A stretch of 64,000 nucleotides of DNA, from positions 82,489 to 146,488 of the forward strand of contig NZ_JAELVQ010000011.1 in the NCBI RefSeq assembly GCF_016428595.1, given 5' to 3'. Both the position numbers and the translations under genes were made by a program. This stretch comes from Snuella sedimenti (GTDB lineage: Bacteria > Bacteroidota > Bacteroidia > Flavobacteriales > Flavobacteriaceae). The notes under the pieces were generated by a model that did not search any database, had not been told where the DNA came from, and worked only from the letters and a program-made list of their open reading frames with translations. Below are positions 1 to 8,377 of this stretch, piece by piece. The stretch's first letter is position 1, and every line of letters begins with the position of its first letter.

Positions 1-1269
1 TTAGCCGATGGAACTAGCATTGATGTTTCAGGAATGAAATATTTGCACCTGGATGTATGGACAGCCGATGAAGGATTGAAGATAGAAACATCATTAATCA
101 ACAATGCTTCTGGCAATGTTACGGAAAAGCCTGTGTGGAGCGATTTAACTGCTGGTGAATGGACAAGTATTGATATTCCTATTACAGATTATACAGACCA
201 AGGACTAACAGTTACAGAAATTTTCCAAATGAAGTTTGTTGGAGACCCTTGGGCAGCTGGCACAGTGTTTATTGATAATATCTATTTCTATAAGCCATCT
301 ACAGTTGCAGAAGTACCAGAATATAACGCGCCTTCTCCAACGCAAAATGAAGCTAACGTTGTATCCATTTTTAGCGATAGCTATACCAATGTTGGTTTAA
401 GTGAATTGAACCCAAATTGGGGGCAAACAACAACTTTGACCACTGTAGATTTAAATGGCAATAACATTTGGCTATACGAGGCATTAAATTATACAGGAAT
501 TGTAACAGATTATGGTAACCCAACAGACCTATCTGCTATGGACTATGTTCACTTCGATTATTTCACACCAGATGCAGAGAAGCTAGGTTTAAAAATAGTG
601 AATACAGTAGTGAGTCAAGAAGGTGTAGTATTTATAGATAAAATAGTTAGAGGTACTTGGGTAAGCGTTACCATACCAATAAGTAAGTTCAATATCGATG
701 CATCCCAAGTAACCCAGTTACTTTTTGATACCGATGGAGGCAGTGCTAAAGTATATATAGACAATCTGTATTTTTATTCTGAGAGCTCTATACAACCAGA
801 GGTCATAGCACCAGTTCCGACAATCGCTCAAAATGATGTTATTTCAATTTACAGTGACGCATACACAGGAGTTACACTTAATGAAGTAAATCCTAATTGG
901 GGACAAACAACGACCTTAACAGACTTTAGTGTAGATGGCGATAATATTTGGTTATACCAAGCTTTAAACTATTCTGGTATCGTAACAGATTATGGAAATC
1001 CAACCGACTTAACAGGGGTTAAATATTTACATTTCGATTACTATACACCAGATGCTACTAACCTTGGTTTTAAAATAGTGAATACGGCATTGGATCCAGT
1101 ACAAGAAGACATTGTTTTCCTATCTGAAATCCTTACAGGTACTTGGGTTAGTGTTACAATTCCATTATCTGATTATAACTTAGATTTTTCAAATATTACC
1201 CAGTTAGTTTGGGATACTTCTGGAGGTAGTGCAACAGTATATGTGGATAATATTTATTTCCATAATTAG
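1..1269 (+). CDS. Surface glycan-binding protein with tandem CBM-like repeats, 5' end outside window
   Basis: The reading frame is open from base 1, so the gene starts upstream; the first in-frame ATG at 34 lies inside a domain and is not the start. The visible 423 residues hold one partial and two complete repeats of about 145 residues. The two complete repeats share the motifs NPNWGQTTTL, IWLY.ALNY, GIVTDYGNPTDL and VYVDN(I/L)YF(Y/H), and each ends in a strand typical of carbohydrate-binding beta-sandwiches. There is no T9SS tail: the protein ends directly after the last strand. Family knowledge: such proteins in flavobacterial utilisation loci are outer-membrane lipoproteins that hold glycan next to SusC/SusD pairs. 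The GH16 and GH3 genes downstream suggest a beta-1,3-glucan ligand (inference). It could instead be the accessory part of an enzyme whose catalytic domain lies upstream. Confidence 0.7.
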   Translation, partial: LADGTSIDVSGMKYLHLDVWTADEGLKIETSLINNASGNVTEKPVWSDLTAGEWTSIDIPITDYTDQGLTVTEIFQMKFVGDPWAAGTVFIDNIYFYKPSTVAEVPEYNAPSPTQNEANVVSIFSDSYTNVGLSELNPNWGQTTTLTTVDLNGNNIWLYEALNYTGIVTDYGNPTDLSAMDYVHFDYFTPDAEKLGLKIVNTVVSQEGVVFIDKIVRGTWVSVTIPISKFNIDASQVTQLLFDTDGGSAKVYIDNLYFYSESSIQPEVIAPVPTIAQNDVISIYSDAYTGVTLNEVNPNWGQTTTLTDFSVDGDNIWLYQALNYSGIVTDYGNPTDLTGVKYLHFDYYTPDATNLGFKIVNTALDPVQEDIVFLSEILTGTWVSVTIPLSDYNLDFSNITQLVWDTSGGSATVYVDNIYFHN

Positions 1270-1374
1270 AAAAAAGATAGATTATGAAATGCCCATTAAC
1301 AATAAGTTGTAAACCCAACCAATATGATAATTTGGGCATCGCATCTGACCTCTAAAACAATAAAATTTAAACAG

Positions 1375-2319
1375 ATGAAAACAATAAAATTTAAATTAGG
1401 AGTAATTTTATTATTGGCACTAATATTTGGTTGTCAAGACGATGAAGGTATTGTTGGTGATATTGTAGCACCAAGTAATGTTAATATGAATGCAGAAATT
1501 GTTGGCATGGATGCTAACAACCCAAATGGAGATGGATCGGGTCTGGTAAATTTTACTACAAGTTCAGATGGAGCCATCACTTATCGATATGATTTTGGAG
1601 ACAATACAGATGTTGTTGTTGCGCCTTCGGGTAATATAACACACCAATTTAGTCTAACAGGATTAAACACCTATACCGTTACTGTTATGGCCTCTGGTAT
1701 TGGTGGAATAACAACAACAACTTCAATGAATATAGATGTATTTAGTTCCTTTGAAGACCAAGAGGCCAAGGATTTCCTAACGGGCGGAGCGGGTAATAGT
1801 AAAAAGTGGTATTGGGCAGCCGATAAACCTGGAAATATAGGTTTAGGACCTAATGATGTACAGCCTGGTGGAGAACATACATGGTCACAATGGTTTACAT
1901 CCAATGCTTGGCATTCCGATAAATTATGTATGTACGATGCAGAGTTCGTTTTTACACAATCTGCCGATGGTAAAGTAACATTCGAACAATTAACAGATAT
2001 AGCCTATACACCTGGAGACTTTGCAGCATCAATAGGTGTTGCGGGCGATACTTGTCACGGTACCGATGTAGCTCCAACTTTAGATGGCGTAAAAAATGTT
2101 AGTTTCTCTCCATCAAACTCAAATGCTACAGTTGATGGAGAATATAGAGGAACAACCATTAATTTCTCAGATGGCGGTTTTATGTGTTGGTACGTTGGTA
2201 TTAGTTCAATAGAAATTTATGAAATTACAGACAGCACCTTGTCTGTAAGAATGTTAGATGCTTCTAATCCTGCATTGGCTTGGTATTGTAAATACCAAAC
2301 AGATAACCCAAATGATTAA
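1375..2319 (+). CDS. PKD-domain lipoprotein of the beta-glucan utilisation locus
   Basis: I place the start at ATG 1375 rather than the in-frame ATG at 1324, because 1375 begins a clean lipoprotein signal (MKTIKFKL, hydrophobic stretch, lipobox ending in Cys20). A PKD-type domain follows at about residues 30-125 (YRYDFGDN motif). The C-terminal part of about 180 residues is rich in Trp, Cys and Gly, and I do not recognise its fold; it probably binds glycan. The first part of the PKD region (NPNGDGSG) is clearly related to the N-terminal domain of the GH16 protein encoded next. The protein is expected to be exported and anchored in the outer membrane. It lies 105 bp after the preceding gene and in the same direction, so it is probably in the same transcript. 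The role in glycan capture is inferred from context. Confidence 0.75.
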   Translation: MKTIKFKLGVILLLALIFGCQDDEGIVGDIVAPSNVNMNAEIVGMDANNPNGDGSGLVNFTTSSDGAITYRYDFGDNTDVVVAPSGNITHQFSLTGLNTYTVTVMASGIGGITTTTSMNIDVFSSFEDQEAKDFLTGGAGNSKKWYWAADKPGNIGLGPNDVQPGGEHTWSQWFTSNAWHSDKLCMYDAEFVFTQSADGKVTFEQLTDIAYTPGDFAASIGVAGDTCHGTDVAPTLDGVKNVSFSPSNSNATVDGEYRGTTINFSDGGFMCWYVGISSIEIYEITDSTLSVRMLDASNPALAWYCKYQTDNPND

Positions 2320-2333
2320 TAGTTGATTTTATC

Positions 2334-2370
2334 CCTACTAGAAGTATATCCATTCATTACTTCTAGTAGG
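2334..2370 (+). terminator. Intercistronic hairpin between PKD lipoprotein and GH16 genes
   Basis: A perfect 13-bp inverted repeat (CCTACTAGAAGTA, 11-nt loop, complementary arm) is followed by ATTCCTTTAAG, which is only weakly T-rich. It may be an attenuating terminator or an mRNA-stabilising hairpin that sets different levels for the binding protein and the enzyme genes. Confidence 0.55.
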
Positions 2371-2404
2371 ATTCCTTTAAGTTTTAATTAAAAATCAAAT
2401 ACGT

Positions 2405-3505
2405 ATGCTTAATAAAGTTTTACATGTCATCCTATTGTTTTTTGTTTCTTGTTCAGGGAACAGTGATTCGATGATATCTCCAGAAACAGAAGTAGCGATT
2501 ATTCCCAGTAATTTGTCCTTAACCATAGATGTTTTAGGATTGGACACTGAAAACCCTAATGGTGACGGTTCAGGAACTATAACTTGTAAAGCCACAGCAT
2601 TTAATGCGGTTACCTATGGTTTTAAAATAGAAAATGAAGCCGAGGTAAAAAGTGCCAGTGGTGAATTGGATTATACATTTTCCAGAGAAGGGACTAACAA
2701 TTATTTGGTAACAGTTTTTGCTTACTCAAGCACAGGACATACCATTAGTTTGTTTAAAACTATTACTGTTTATGTTGGAGAAAAACCACTTAAATTGGTT
2801 TGGTCAGATGAATTCGATGTAAATGGCGAACCAGACGACTCAAAATGGGGATACGATTTAGGAAATGGTTGTCCAAATTTATGTGGTTGGGGCAATGGAG
2901 AAAAGCAATATTATACCAATAGACCAGAGAATGTAAAAGTTGAAGATGGGGTTTTAAAAATAACCGCTAAAATGGAGGCTTATCAAGGATTTAATTATAC
3001 CTCGGCTCGATTGTTAACAAAAGACAAATATGAGTTCACTTATGGAAAGGTTGAAGTAAAAGCTAAATTACCAAGTGGATCAGGTACTTGGCCTGCCATA
3101 TGGATGTTAGGTGCCAACATAGATACTGTTGGGTGGCCTGCTTGTGGAGAAATTGATATCATGGAGCATTGGGGACATAACCCTAAAATTGTATCCAGTG
3201 CAACCCATACCCCAGCTTGTTCAGGTGGTTGTTCTGGAACTAAAGTAGGAGAAACAACCGTGAATGATTTTTCGAGTGGATTTCACGTTTATGGTTTAGA
3301 ATGGACAGAAGACGCATTGCATTTTTCATTAGATGGAACCATTTTATATACTTATAAACCAGATGTTAAAGACAGTAATACTTGGCCATATACCAAACCT
3401 CAATTTTTGATTTTAAACATTGCAATGGGTGGAAATTGGTTTACAATCGATGAAAATTTTACCGAATCAACCATGGAAATAGACTATATAAAAATTTACC
3501 AATGA
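2405..3505 (+). CDS. GH16 endo-beta-1,3-glucanase (laminarinase) lipoprotein
   Basis: This is a secreted glucanase expected to cut internal beta-1,3 bonds of laminarin-type glucan. The signal peptide ends in a lipobox with Cys16. A PKD-like domain at about residues 35-125 resembles that of the neighbouring lipoprotein. The GH16 jelly roll covers about 130-366 and starts at LVWSDEFDVNG. The catalytic signature GEIDIMEHWG is intact: Glu249 is the expected nucleophile, Asp251 the assisting residue and Glu254 the acid/base. The E-I-D-I-M-E spacing with Met is the bulged form typical of laminarinases (family knowledge). The stop codon overlaps the GH3 start by 4 bp (ATGA), which implies translational coupling. 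Specificity for beta-1,3 over mixed-linkage glucan is inferred. Confidence 0.9.
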   Translation: MLNKVLHVILLFFVSCSGNSDSMISPETEVAIIPSNLSLTIDVLGLDTENPNGDGSGTITCKATAFNAVTYGFKIENEAEVKSASGELDYTFSREGTNNYLVTVFAYSSTGHTISLFKTITVYVGEKPLKLVWSDEFDVNGEPDDSKWGYDLGNGCPNLCGWGNGEKQYYTNRPENVKVEDGVLKITAKMEAYQGFNYTSARLLTKDKYEFTYGKVEVKAKLPSGSGTWPAIWMLGANIDTVGWPACGEIDIMEHWGHNPKIVSSATHTPACSGGCSGTKVGETTVNDFSSGFHVYGLEWTEDALHFSLDGTILYTYKPDVKDSNTWPYTKPQFLILNIAMGGNWFTIDENFTESTMEIDYIKIYQ

Positions 3506-5835
3506 GAAAAGATTTAAAACGTTTAAACATAGTCCTTATTTCCTTTTTAATAGGAGTTTCCTGTAACAATAGTCAAGAGACCAATAGCTCAGGAAGTATC
3601 AATAAAGGACACTCGGAGTCAATAGATAGTAAAGTAGAAAGCTTACTTGACAAAATGACTTTGGAAGAAAAAATAGGCCAGATGAACCAATACAATGGTT
3701 TTTGGGATGTTACTGGCCCCTCTCCGTCTTCTGGTGATGCAGCCAAAAAATATGAGCACTTAAAAAAAGGATATGTAGGATCCATGTTAAATGTTAAGGG
3801 TGTTAAAGAGGTTAGAGCGGTTCAGAAAATAGCTGTAGGGGAAACCCGTTTAGGCATTCCATTAATTATTGGATTCGACGTAATTCATGGCTATAAAACC
3901 ATAAGCCCTATTCCATTGGCAGAAGCGGCTAGTTGGGATCTGGAAGCAATACAAAGATCGGCTCAAGTAGCAGCCAAAGAAGCGGCAGCTGCTGGTATTA
4001 ATTGGACATTTGCGCCTATGGTTGACATCTCAAGGGATGCACGTTGGGGACGTGTTATGGAAGGAGCCGGCGAAGACCCCTTTTTAGGGGCAAAAGTTGG
4101 TGTTGCAAGAGTTAAGGGATTCCAGGGTGATGATTTATCCTCGCCGTCAACCATTGCAGCTTGTGCCAAACATTGGGCAGGTTATGGTTTTGCAGAAGCA
4201 GGAAGGGATTATAATACAGCAGATGTTGGCACATCAACATTGTACAATATCATTTTTCCTCCATTTAAAGCAGCTGCGAATGCCGGTGTAAGAACATTTA
4301 TGAATTCGTTTAACGAATTAAACGGTGTGCCTGCCACTGGTAACGTATTTCTACAACGTGATATTTTGAAAGGAAAATGGGAGTATAATGGTTTTGTAGT
4401 GTCCGACTGGGGCTCAATAAATGAAATGATGGCACACGGTTATGCAAAGAATAAAAGGCATGCTGCAGAATTATCAGTCAATGCCGGATCAGATATGGAT
4501 ATGGAATCCTATGCTTATGTAAACGAATTGGCAGAATTGGTTAGACAAGGAAAGGTTTCTGAAACACTAATAGACGATGCAGTTACGCGTATTTTAAGAG
4601 TTAAGTTCGAATTGGGATTATTTGATGATCCCTATAAATATTGCGATGAAGCAAGAGAAAAAGAAGTAACGGGCAATAAGGAAATTCAAGAGGCTGTTTT
4701 GGATATGGCAAGAAAATCTATTGTACTCCTTAAAAATGAAAATAACTTGCTACCCCTTAAAAAAGAAGGGCAGAAAATTGCTATAATAGGTGCGCTGGCC
4801 AATGATAAAACAAGTCCTCTCGGAAGTTGGCGATTAGCGGCAGATGATGATACCGCTGTTTCTGTTCTAGAAGGGATGGAACAGTACAGCGGTAATATGT
4901 TAAACTATGCAAAAGGGGCCGATGTTGCCCTTGGTGAAACAGGATTTCCTTTTGAAGTAAATATTAACACAACAGATAAAAGTGAGTTTAATAAAGCAAT
5001 AGCTGTAGCTAAAGATGCTGATGTTGTTATTATGGTCCTTGGAGAACATGGATTCCAAAGTGGTGAAGGAAGAAGCAGGGCTTTGTTAGGGCTACCCGGT
5101 GTACAACAAGAACTTTTAGAAGCTGTTTACCAAGTAAACAAAAATATTGTTTTGGTACTAAACAATGGAAGGCCATTAGTCATAAACTGGGCAGATAAAC
5201 ATATACCAGCTATTGTAGAAGCATGGCAATTGGGAACGCAAAGTGGTCATGCAATCGCCCAGGTTTTATATGGTGATTACAACCCGAGTGGTAAGTTACC
5301 CATGACATTCCCAAGAAGTGTAGGACAAGTGCCAATATACTATAATTACAAGAATACGGGAAGACCTGTAATACCTGCACCCAACCAAGTGTTTTGGTCT
5401 CATTATATCGATGAAAGTAATACACCTTTGTATCCATTCGGTCATGGTTTAAGCTATACATCGTTTTCTTATAGTAATTTAAAAATTGATACGATTTCAG
5501 AAGGTACATTTAAGGTTGCTGTTGATTTGAAAAATACAGGAACTGTAAAAGGAAAAGAAGTCGTGCAATTGTATATTAGGGATATGATAGCTAGTGTTAC
5601 AAGGCCAATTAAAGAGTTAAAAGGTTTTGAATTGGTCTCACTAAAGCCTAATGAGTCGAAGACGGTAACATTTACTTTAACAGAGGAAGAATTAGGGTTT
5701 TATAACAATGAAGGTAAATTTGTTGTAGAACCGGGTGAATTTATGGTATTTGTTGGAGGAAGCTCAAATACTATTCTGGAAATGGGGTTTGAACTAGGGT
5801 CTGTTAACACTAAACGTAATGCACGGATTTTTTGA
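3502..5835 (+). CDS. bglX: GH3 beta-glucosidase, BglX-like, with altered C-terminus
   Basis: This exo-acting beta-glucosidase would turn the oligosaccharides released by the GH16 enzyme into glucose. It has a lipobox with Cys21. The GH3 N-terminal barrel (about 50-390) carries the nucleophile motif VVSDWGS (Asp302). The alpha/beta sandwich domain (about 410-640) and a fibronectin III-like domain (about 680-765) follow. Its 777 residues match the usual BglX length. The last 13 residues and the TGA stop are encoded by a palindromic repeat element (5795-5958), so the original C-terminus seems to have been replaced. The enzyme core is complete and should be active. It is translationally coupled to the GH16 gene. 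Confidence 0.9.
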   Translation: MRKDLKRLNIVLISFLIGVSCNNSQETNSSGSINKGHSESIDSKVESLLDKMTLEEKIGQMNQYNGFWDVTGPSPSSGDAAKKYEHLKKGYVGSMLNVKGVKEVRAVQKIAVGETRLGIPLIIGFDVIHGYKTISPIPLAEAASWDLEAIQRSAQVAAKEAAAAGINWTFAPMVDISRDARWGRVMEGAGEDPFLGAKVGVARVKGFQGDDLSSPSTIAACAKHWAGYGFAEAGRDYNTADVGTSTLYNIIFPPFKAAANAGVRTFMNSFNELNGVPATGNVFLQRDILKGKWEYNGFVVSDWGSINEMMAHGYAKNKRHAAELSVNAGSDMDMESYAYVNELAELVRQGKVSETLIDDAVTRILRVKFELGLFDDPYKYCDEAREKEVTGNKEIQEAVLDMARKSIVLLKNENNLLPLKKEGQKIAIIGALANDKTSPLGSWRLAADDDTAVSVLEGMEQYSGNMLNYAKGADVALGETGFPFEVNINTTDKSEFNKAIAVAKDADVVIMVLGEHGFQSGEGRSRALLGLPGVQQELLEAVYQVNKNIVLVLNNGRPLVINWADKHIPAIVEAWQLGTQSGHAIAQVLYGDYNPSGKLPMTFPRSVGQVPIYYNYKNTGRPVIPAPNQVFWSHYIDESNTPLYPFGHGLSYTSFSYSNLKIDTISEGTFKVAVDLKNTGTVKGKEVVQLYIRDMIASVTRPIKELKGFELVSLKPNESKTVTFTLTEEELGFYNNEGKFVVEPGEFMVFVGGSSNTILEMGFELGSVNTKRNARIF

Positions 5836-5958
5836 TGATTTTTTCGGATTTCGAGGCTATTTTTGTAAAACATAGCGGGCTACGTTGTCAAAAATAGACG
5901 AAGAAATGCGGAAAAAGGGCGGAAAAGCGACTTTTGGGATTAGTGTTAACAGGCCCTA
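5795..5958. repeat. 164-bp palindromic interspersed element, copy A
   Basis: The ends are 19-bp inverted repeats: TAGGGTCTGTTAACACTAA at 5795-5813 and its complement with one mismatch at 5940-5958. Nearly the whole interior is also self-complementary: the left half pairs with the right half around a small core, ACATAGCGGGCTACGT. It carries no coding capacity of its own. The same size and plan recur at 50675-50837. It overlaps the end of the GH3 gene and supplies its stop codon. I see no clear target-site duplication. It could be a MITE-like or REP-like element. Confidence 0.7.
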
Positions 5959-6020
5959 AAATAAAATTGAAAAAACAATGTCGTAAGATAGTTTAAAATA
6001 TTTCTTTTCTTTGTGTAAAG

Positions 6021-6734
6021 ATGTCTTTATACATGTTAGATGATATTTTAGCAGCTATTCCCTTTGGTATTATTTTGGCTTTTACAATTGGCCCTGTCTT
6101 TTTTGTGCTTTTGGAAACCAGTGCAACAAAGGGCTTTAGGAGTGCTTTAATATTTGATTGTGGCGTCATGTTTGCCGATATACTCTTTATTTTAGTAGCG
6201 TTCCTTAGTACCAATAAATTGCTTGAAAAAATAAAAGGAGACCCTAATTTTTTAATCTTTGGGGGTGTTTTATTGGCTGTTTATGGATTTATATCTTTTA
6301 TAAAAACCTCTAAGTCTTTTAGGGAAATTGTTAAAGAGTATCATAGAATTGATATCCAAAAGAAGTATGGTAAGCTATTTTTAAAGGGTTTCCTGCTTAA
6401 TTTTATTAATATAGGTGTTCTGCTAGGTTGGGTTGCTTTTATTGTAATAGCGAACACCCTAACAAGCTCTACAGAAGGTGTCATTACCTTTTTAACTACT
6501 ATTTTATTGGTCTATTTTTTAGTAGACATAATTAAGATATTGATTGCTAAAAAATTAAGAAACAAATTAACGCCTCGGCTTATTTTTAAAACCAAAAAAG
6601 TAATAGCCTTAGTTATTTTAGGTTTTGGAATACTACTTTTGGTTCAGGGGTTTTTCCCAAAAGAAAAAAAGCTTATTAAAGAAAAATTGGAGCAAATAAA
6701 TCCAATAAAAGAAAAGCTTCCAGAAAGAAACTGA
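6021..6734 (+). CDS. LysE-family translocator
   Basis: This is a predicted inner-membrane exporter of the LysE/RhtB type. The 237 residues contain about six hydrophobic segments. The N-terminal segment has the family signature (PFGIILAFTIGPVFFVLLE), where the Gly-Pro in the first helix is characteristic. The C-terminus is a charged Lys/Glu tail of about 25 residues. The substrate cannot be told from sequence; family members export amino acids or small metabolites. ATG 6033 (MLDDIL) is an equally plausible start. The gene stands alone between the glucan locus and tRNA-Cys. Confidence 0.8.
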   Translation: MSLYMLDDILAAIPFGIILAFTIGPVFFVLLETSATKGFRSALIFDCGVMFADILFILVAFLSTNKLLEKIKGDPNFLIFGGVLLAVYGFISFIKTSKSFREIVKEYHRIDIQKKYGKLFLKGFLLNFINIGVLLGWVAFIVIANTLTSSTEGVITFLTTILLVYFLVDIIKILIAKKLRNKLTPRLIFKTKKVIALVILGFGILLLVQGFFPKEKKLIKEKLEQINPIKEKLPERN

Positions 6735-6745
6735 AAGCTTTTAAG

Positions 6746-6816
6746 AGGCGTCAAGCGGATTCGAACCGCTGTAGAAGGTTTTGCAGACCTCTGCCTAGCC
6801 ACTCGGCCATGACGCC
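6746..6816 (-). tRNA. tRNA-Cys (anticodon GCA)
   Basis: Read on the minus strand, the 7-bp acceptor arms GGCGTCA and TGACGCC pair perfectly and the discriminator base is U, as expected for cysteine. The anticodon loop CTGCAAA gives GCA. The T-arm loop GTTCGAATC is canonical. The gene is 71 nt long and CCA is not encoded. It lies between convergently arranged LysE and folB genes. Confidence 0.95.
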
Positions 6817-6868
6817 ATTCGAAAAAAACACACCATAATATGCTTCGATGTATCCTTATTTATTTGTC

Positions 6869-6888
6869 ATTCCTGTAATGACAGGAAT
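6869..6888. repeat. Small hairpin between tRNA-Cys and folB
   Basis: ATTCCTGT and ACAGGAAT form an 8-bp stem with an AATG loop, preceded by TTTGTC. The GTCATTC end resembles the ends of the larger inverted repeat at 63723-63834. It may be a remnant of that repeat or part of the folB 3' end. Confidence 0.4.
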
Positions 6889-6932
6889 CTTGTGCAAATG
6901 TAAAAAAAAATAAGAGTTTACAATACCTAAAA

Positions 6933-7295
6933 TTACTTTTTACGTTTTTTAGTCATTTTAATAGTTACTTTTTCAACATCCCCTCCTATCGGGGGATTTA
7001 ATTTACTCACCCAAACAGTTGCCTTTTCCACCTTTGATTCTTCAATAAATATTCGCTTTAAAATACGTTTACAAACAGTTTCTAGCAAATGGGAAGGTAT
7101 TGCCATTTCTTCTTTAATGATACGGTTTAACAAAACATAATCTACCGTATCACTTAATGTATCGGTTTTTGCCGAGGGTTGTAAATTGGCTTTAACCTGG
7201 AGGTCTACGCGATAATCACTACCAATTTTTGTTTCTTCTTTTAAACAGCCATGATAGGCAAAAACACGTATATTTTCAACTTTTATAAGTCCCAA
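6933..7295 (-). CDS. folB: Dihydroneopterin aldolase
   Basis: It converts 7,8-dihydroneopterin to 6-hydroxymethyl-dihydropterin and glycolaldehyde in folate synthesis, in the cytoplasm. The 120 residues match the family length. The conserved start (IKVENIRVFAYHGCLKEET), the TVDYVLL segment and the late KLNPPIGGDVEKV motif are all present. It lies 62 bp downstream of sprF on the same strand; this looks like chance adjacency or read-through rather than shared function. Confidence 0.92.
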   Translation of the reverse strand: MGLIKVENIRVFAYHGCLKEETKIGSDYRVDLQVKANLQPSAKTDTLSDTVDYVLLNRIIKEEMAIPSHLLETVCKRILKRIFIEESKVEKATVWVSKLNPPIGGDVEKVTIKMTKKRKK

Positions 7296-7357
7296 AATCT
7301 TATTTCTTTTAAAGGAGGTAAAAATACTTATTATTTCTTAGTAAGAGCATAAATATT

Positions 7358-8335
7358 TTAATGCACTGGACTTTGCGTACAAGGACAATTACTAATACCT
7401 TGTAAAAAGTCGAGTCCTATGGTAATAACGTGCGTACCTGAATTGAATGACGATAGCGCATTGGTTGTTATTTGGTAGGCATATCCAAAATAAAAGATCG
7501 ACTTTTTAAAGCCTACCATAGGGCCTATATTTAAAGGCTTTAAGAACTGATCGTTAAGGAAACGATAGGATATCCCTCCCCAAAAATAATCTTCATTCCT
7601 ATCGTACTTTCGTACCTTAATGTTTAAATCGGTACTGGAACGCTTGTCACTGTTAAACATTTGGTAGTACATGGATGGTTCAAACTCTAAACCACTTTTT
7701 CTAGGCCCCCTAAAGGTATAACCTGTGTATATTTGGTAGTTTAACAGTAAGTTAGGCTCTAATTTCCTAATATCTTCATCAAAGTTTTTCTTTAAAATAT
7801 TATTAGCATTAAAACTTAAAAAGAAGCCATGGTTTCTATACAGGAAACCTACATCAAAGTTATTGTTGGAAGTACGCCTATCGTCTGTAACGAATGGATC
7901 TATAATAGGGTTTTCGTATGTGGTATTAAAATTATTAATATCAATTCTAAAATTATTAATATTATAAGAAATACCAAAAGATAGGTACTGCTTGGAATAA
8001 TAATCTAAAATAAGATGGTGTGCAAACGAGAATTTGGCACCTGTTTGTATGGTATTACCATTTTTGTCATTATAGGCAGAAATACCAACACCTGAGCGAT
8101 CGGCAATTCTAAAATCACCATATATCGATTGGTTGTCGGGGGCTCCTTTTATACCTACCCATTGCGTTAAACCATTAGCCCTAATTTTTAGGTTATCTCC
8201 AATACCAGCATAGGTCGGGGAAACCACAAAATTGTTATCGGCTAAATATTGGGTAAATACAGGCAAGTTTAATTCCTGTCCATAACTACTGGTCGTTATG
8301 ACTATAAACAGTGTATATATGATTAGTTTTCGCAT
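7358..8335 (-). CDS. sprF: PorP/SprF-family outer membrane protein, SprF
   Basis: This is an outer-membrane beta-barrel partner needed for secretion and surface assembly of the SprB adhesin in Flavobacterium johnsoniae (established for SprF). The 325 residues have a signal peptide of about 19 residues ending in SYGQ. The family hallmark follows: LPVFTQYLADNNFVVSPTYAG, the 'missing strand' type start of PorP/SprF barrels. Alternating beta-strands run to the C-terminus. It lies 42 bp downstream of sprB, matching the sprCDBF order of F. johnsoniae. Confidence 0.9.
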   Translation of the reverse strand: MRKLIIYTLFIVITTSSYGQELNLPVFTQYLADNNFVVSPTYAGIGDNLKIRANGLTQWVGIKGAPDNQSIYGDFRIADRSGVGISAYNDKNGNTIQTGAKFSFAHHLILDYYSKQYLSFGISYNINNFRIDINNFNTTYENPIIDPFVTDDRRTSNNNFDVGFLYRNHGFFLSFNANNILKKNFDEDIRKLEPNLLLNYQIYTGYTFRGPRKSGLEFEPSMYYQMFNSDKRSSTDLNIKVRKYDRNEDYFWGGISYRFLNDQFLKPLNIGPMVGFKKSIFYFGYAYQITTNALSSFNSGTHVITIGLDFLQGISNCPCTQSPVH

Positions 8336-8377
8336 TGCTTCAATTTTTTTGGTTAATGGCTTTATCCATTAATTATA

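Noticed and set aside
1324..1374. Upstream start for the PKD lipoprotein
   Set aside because: It would put 17 polar residues before a canonical lipoprotein signal; ATG 1375 fits the lipobox.
5821..5960. Frameshift or misassembly at the end of the GH3 gene
   Set aside because: The odd C-terminus is fully explained by the palindromic element, whose two inverted ends are intact.
7311..7320. Strong Shine-Dalgarno sequence AAAGGAGGTA on the plus strand
   Set aside because: No plus-strand gene follows; it lies in the gap between folB and sprF, which are both on the minus strand.
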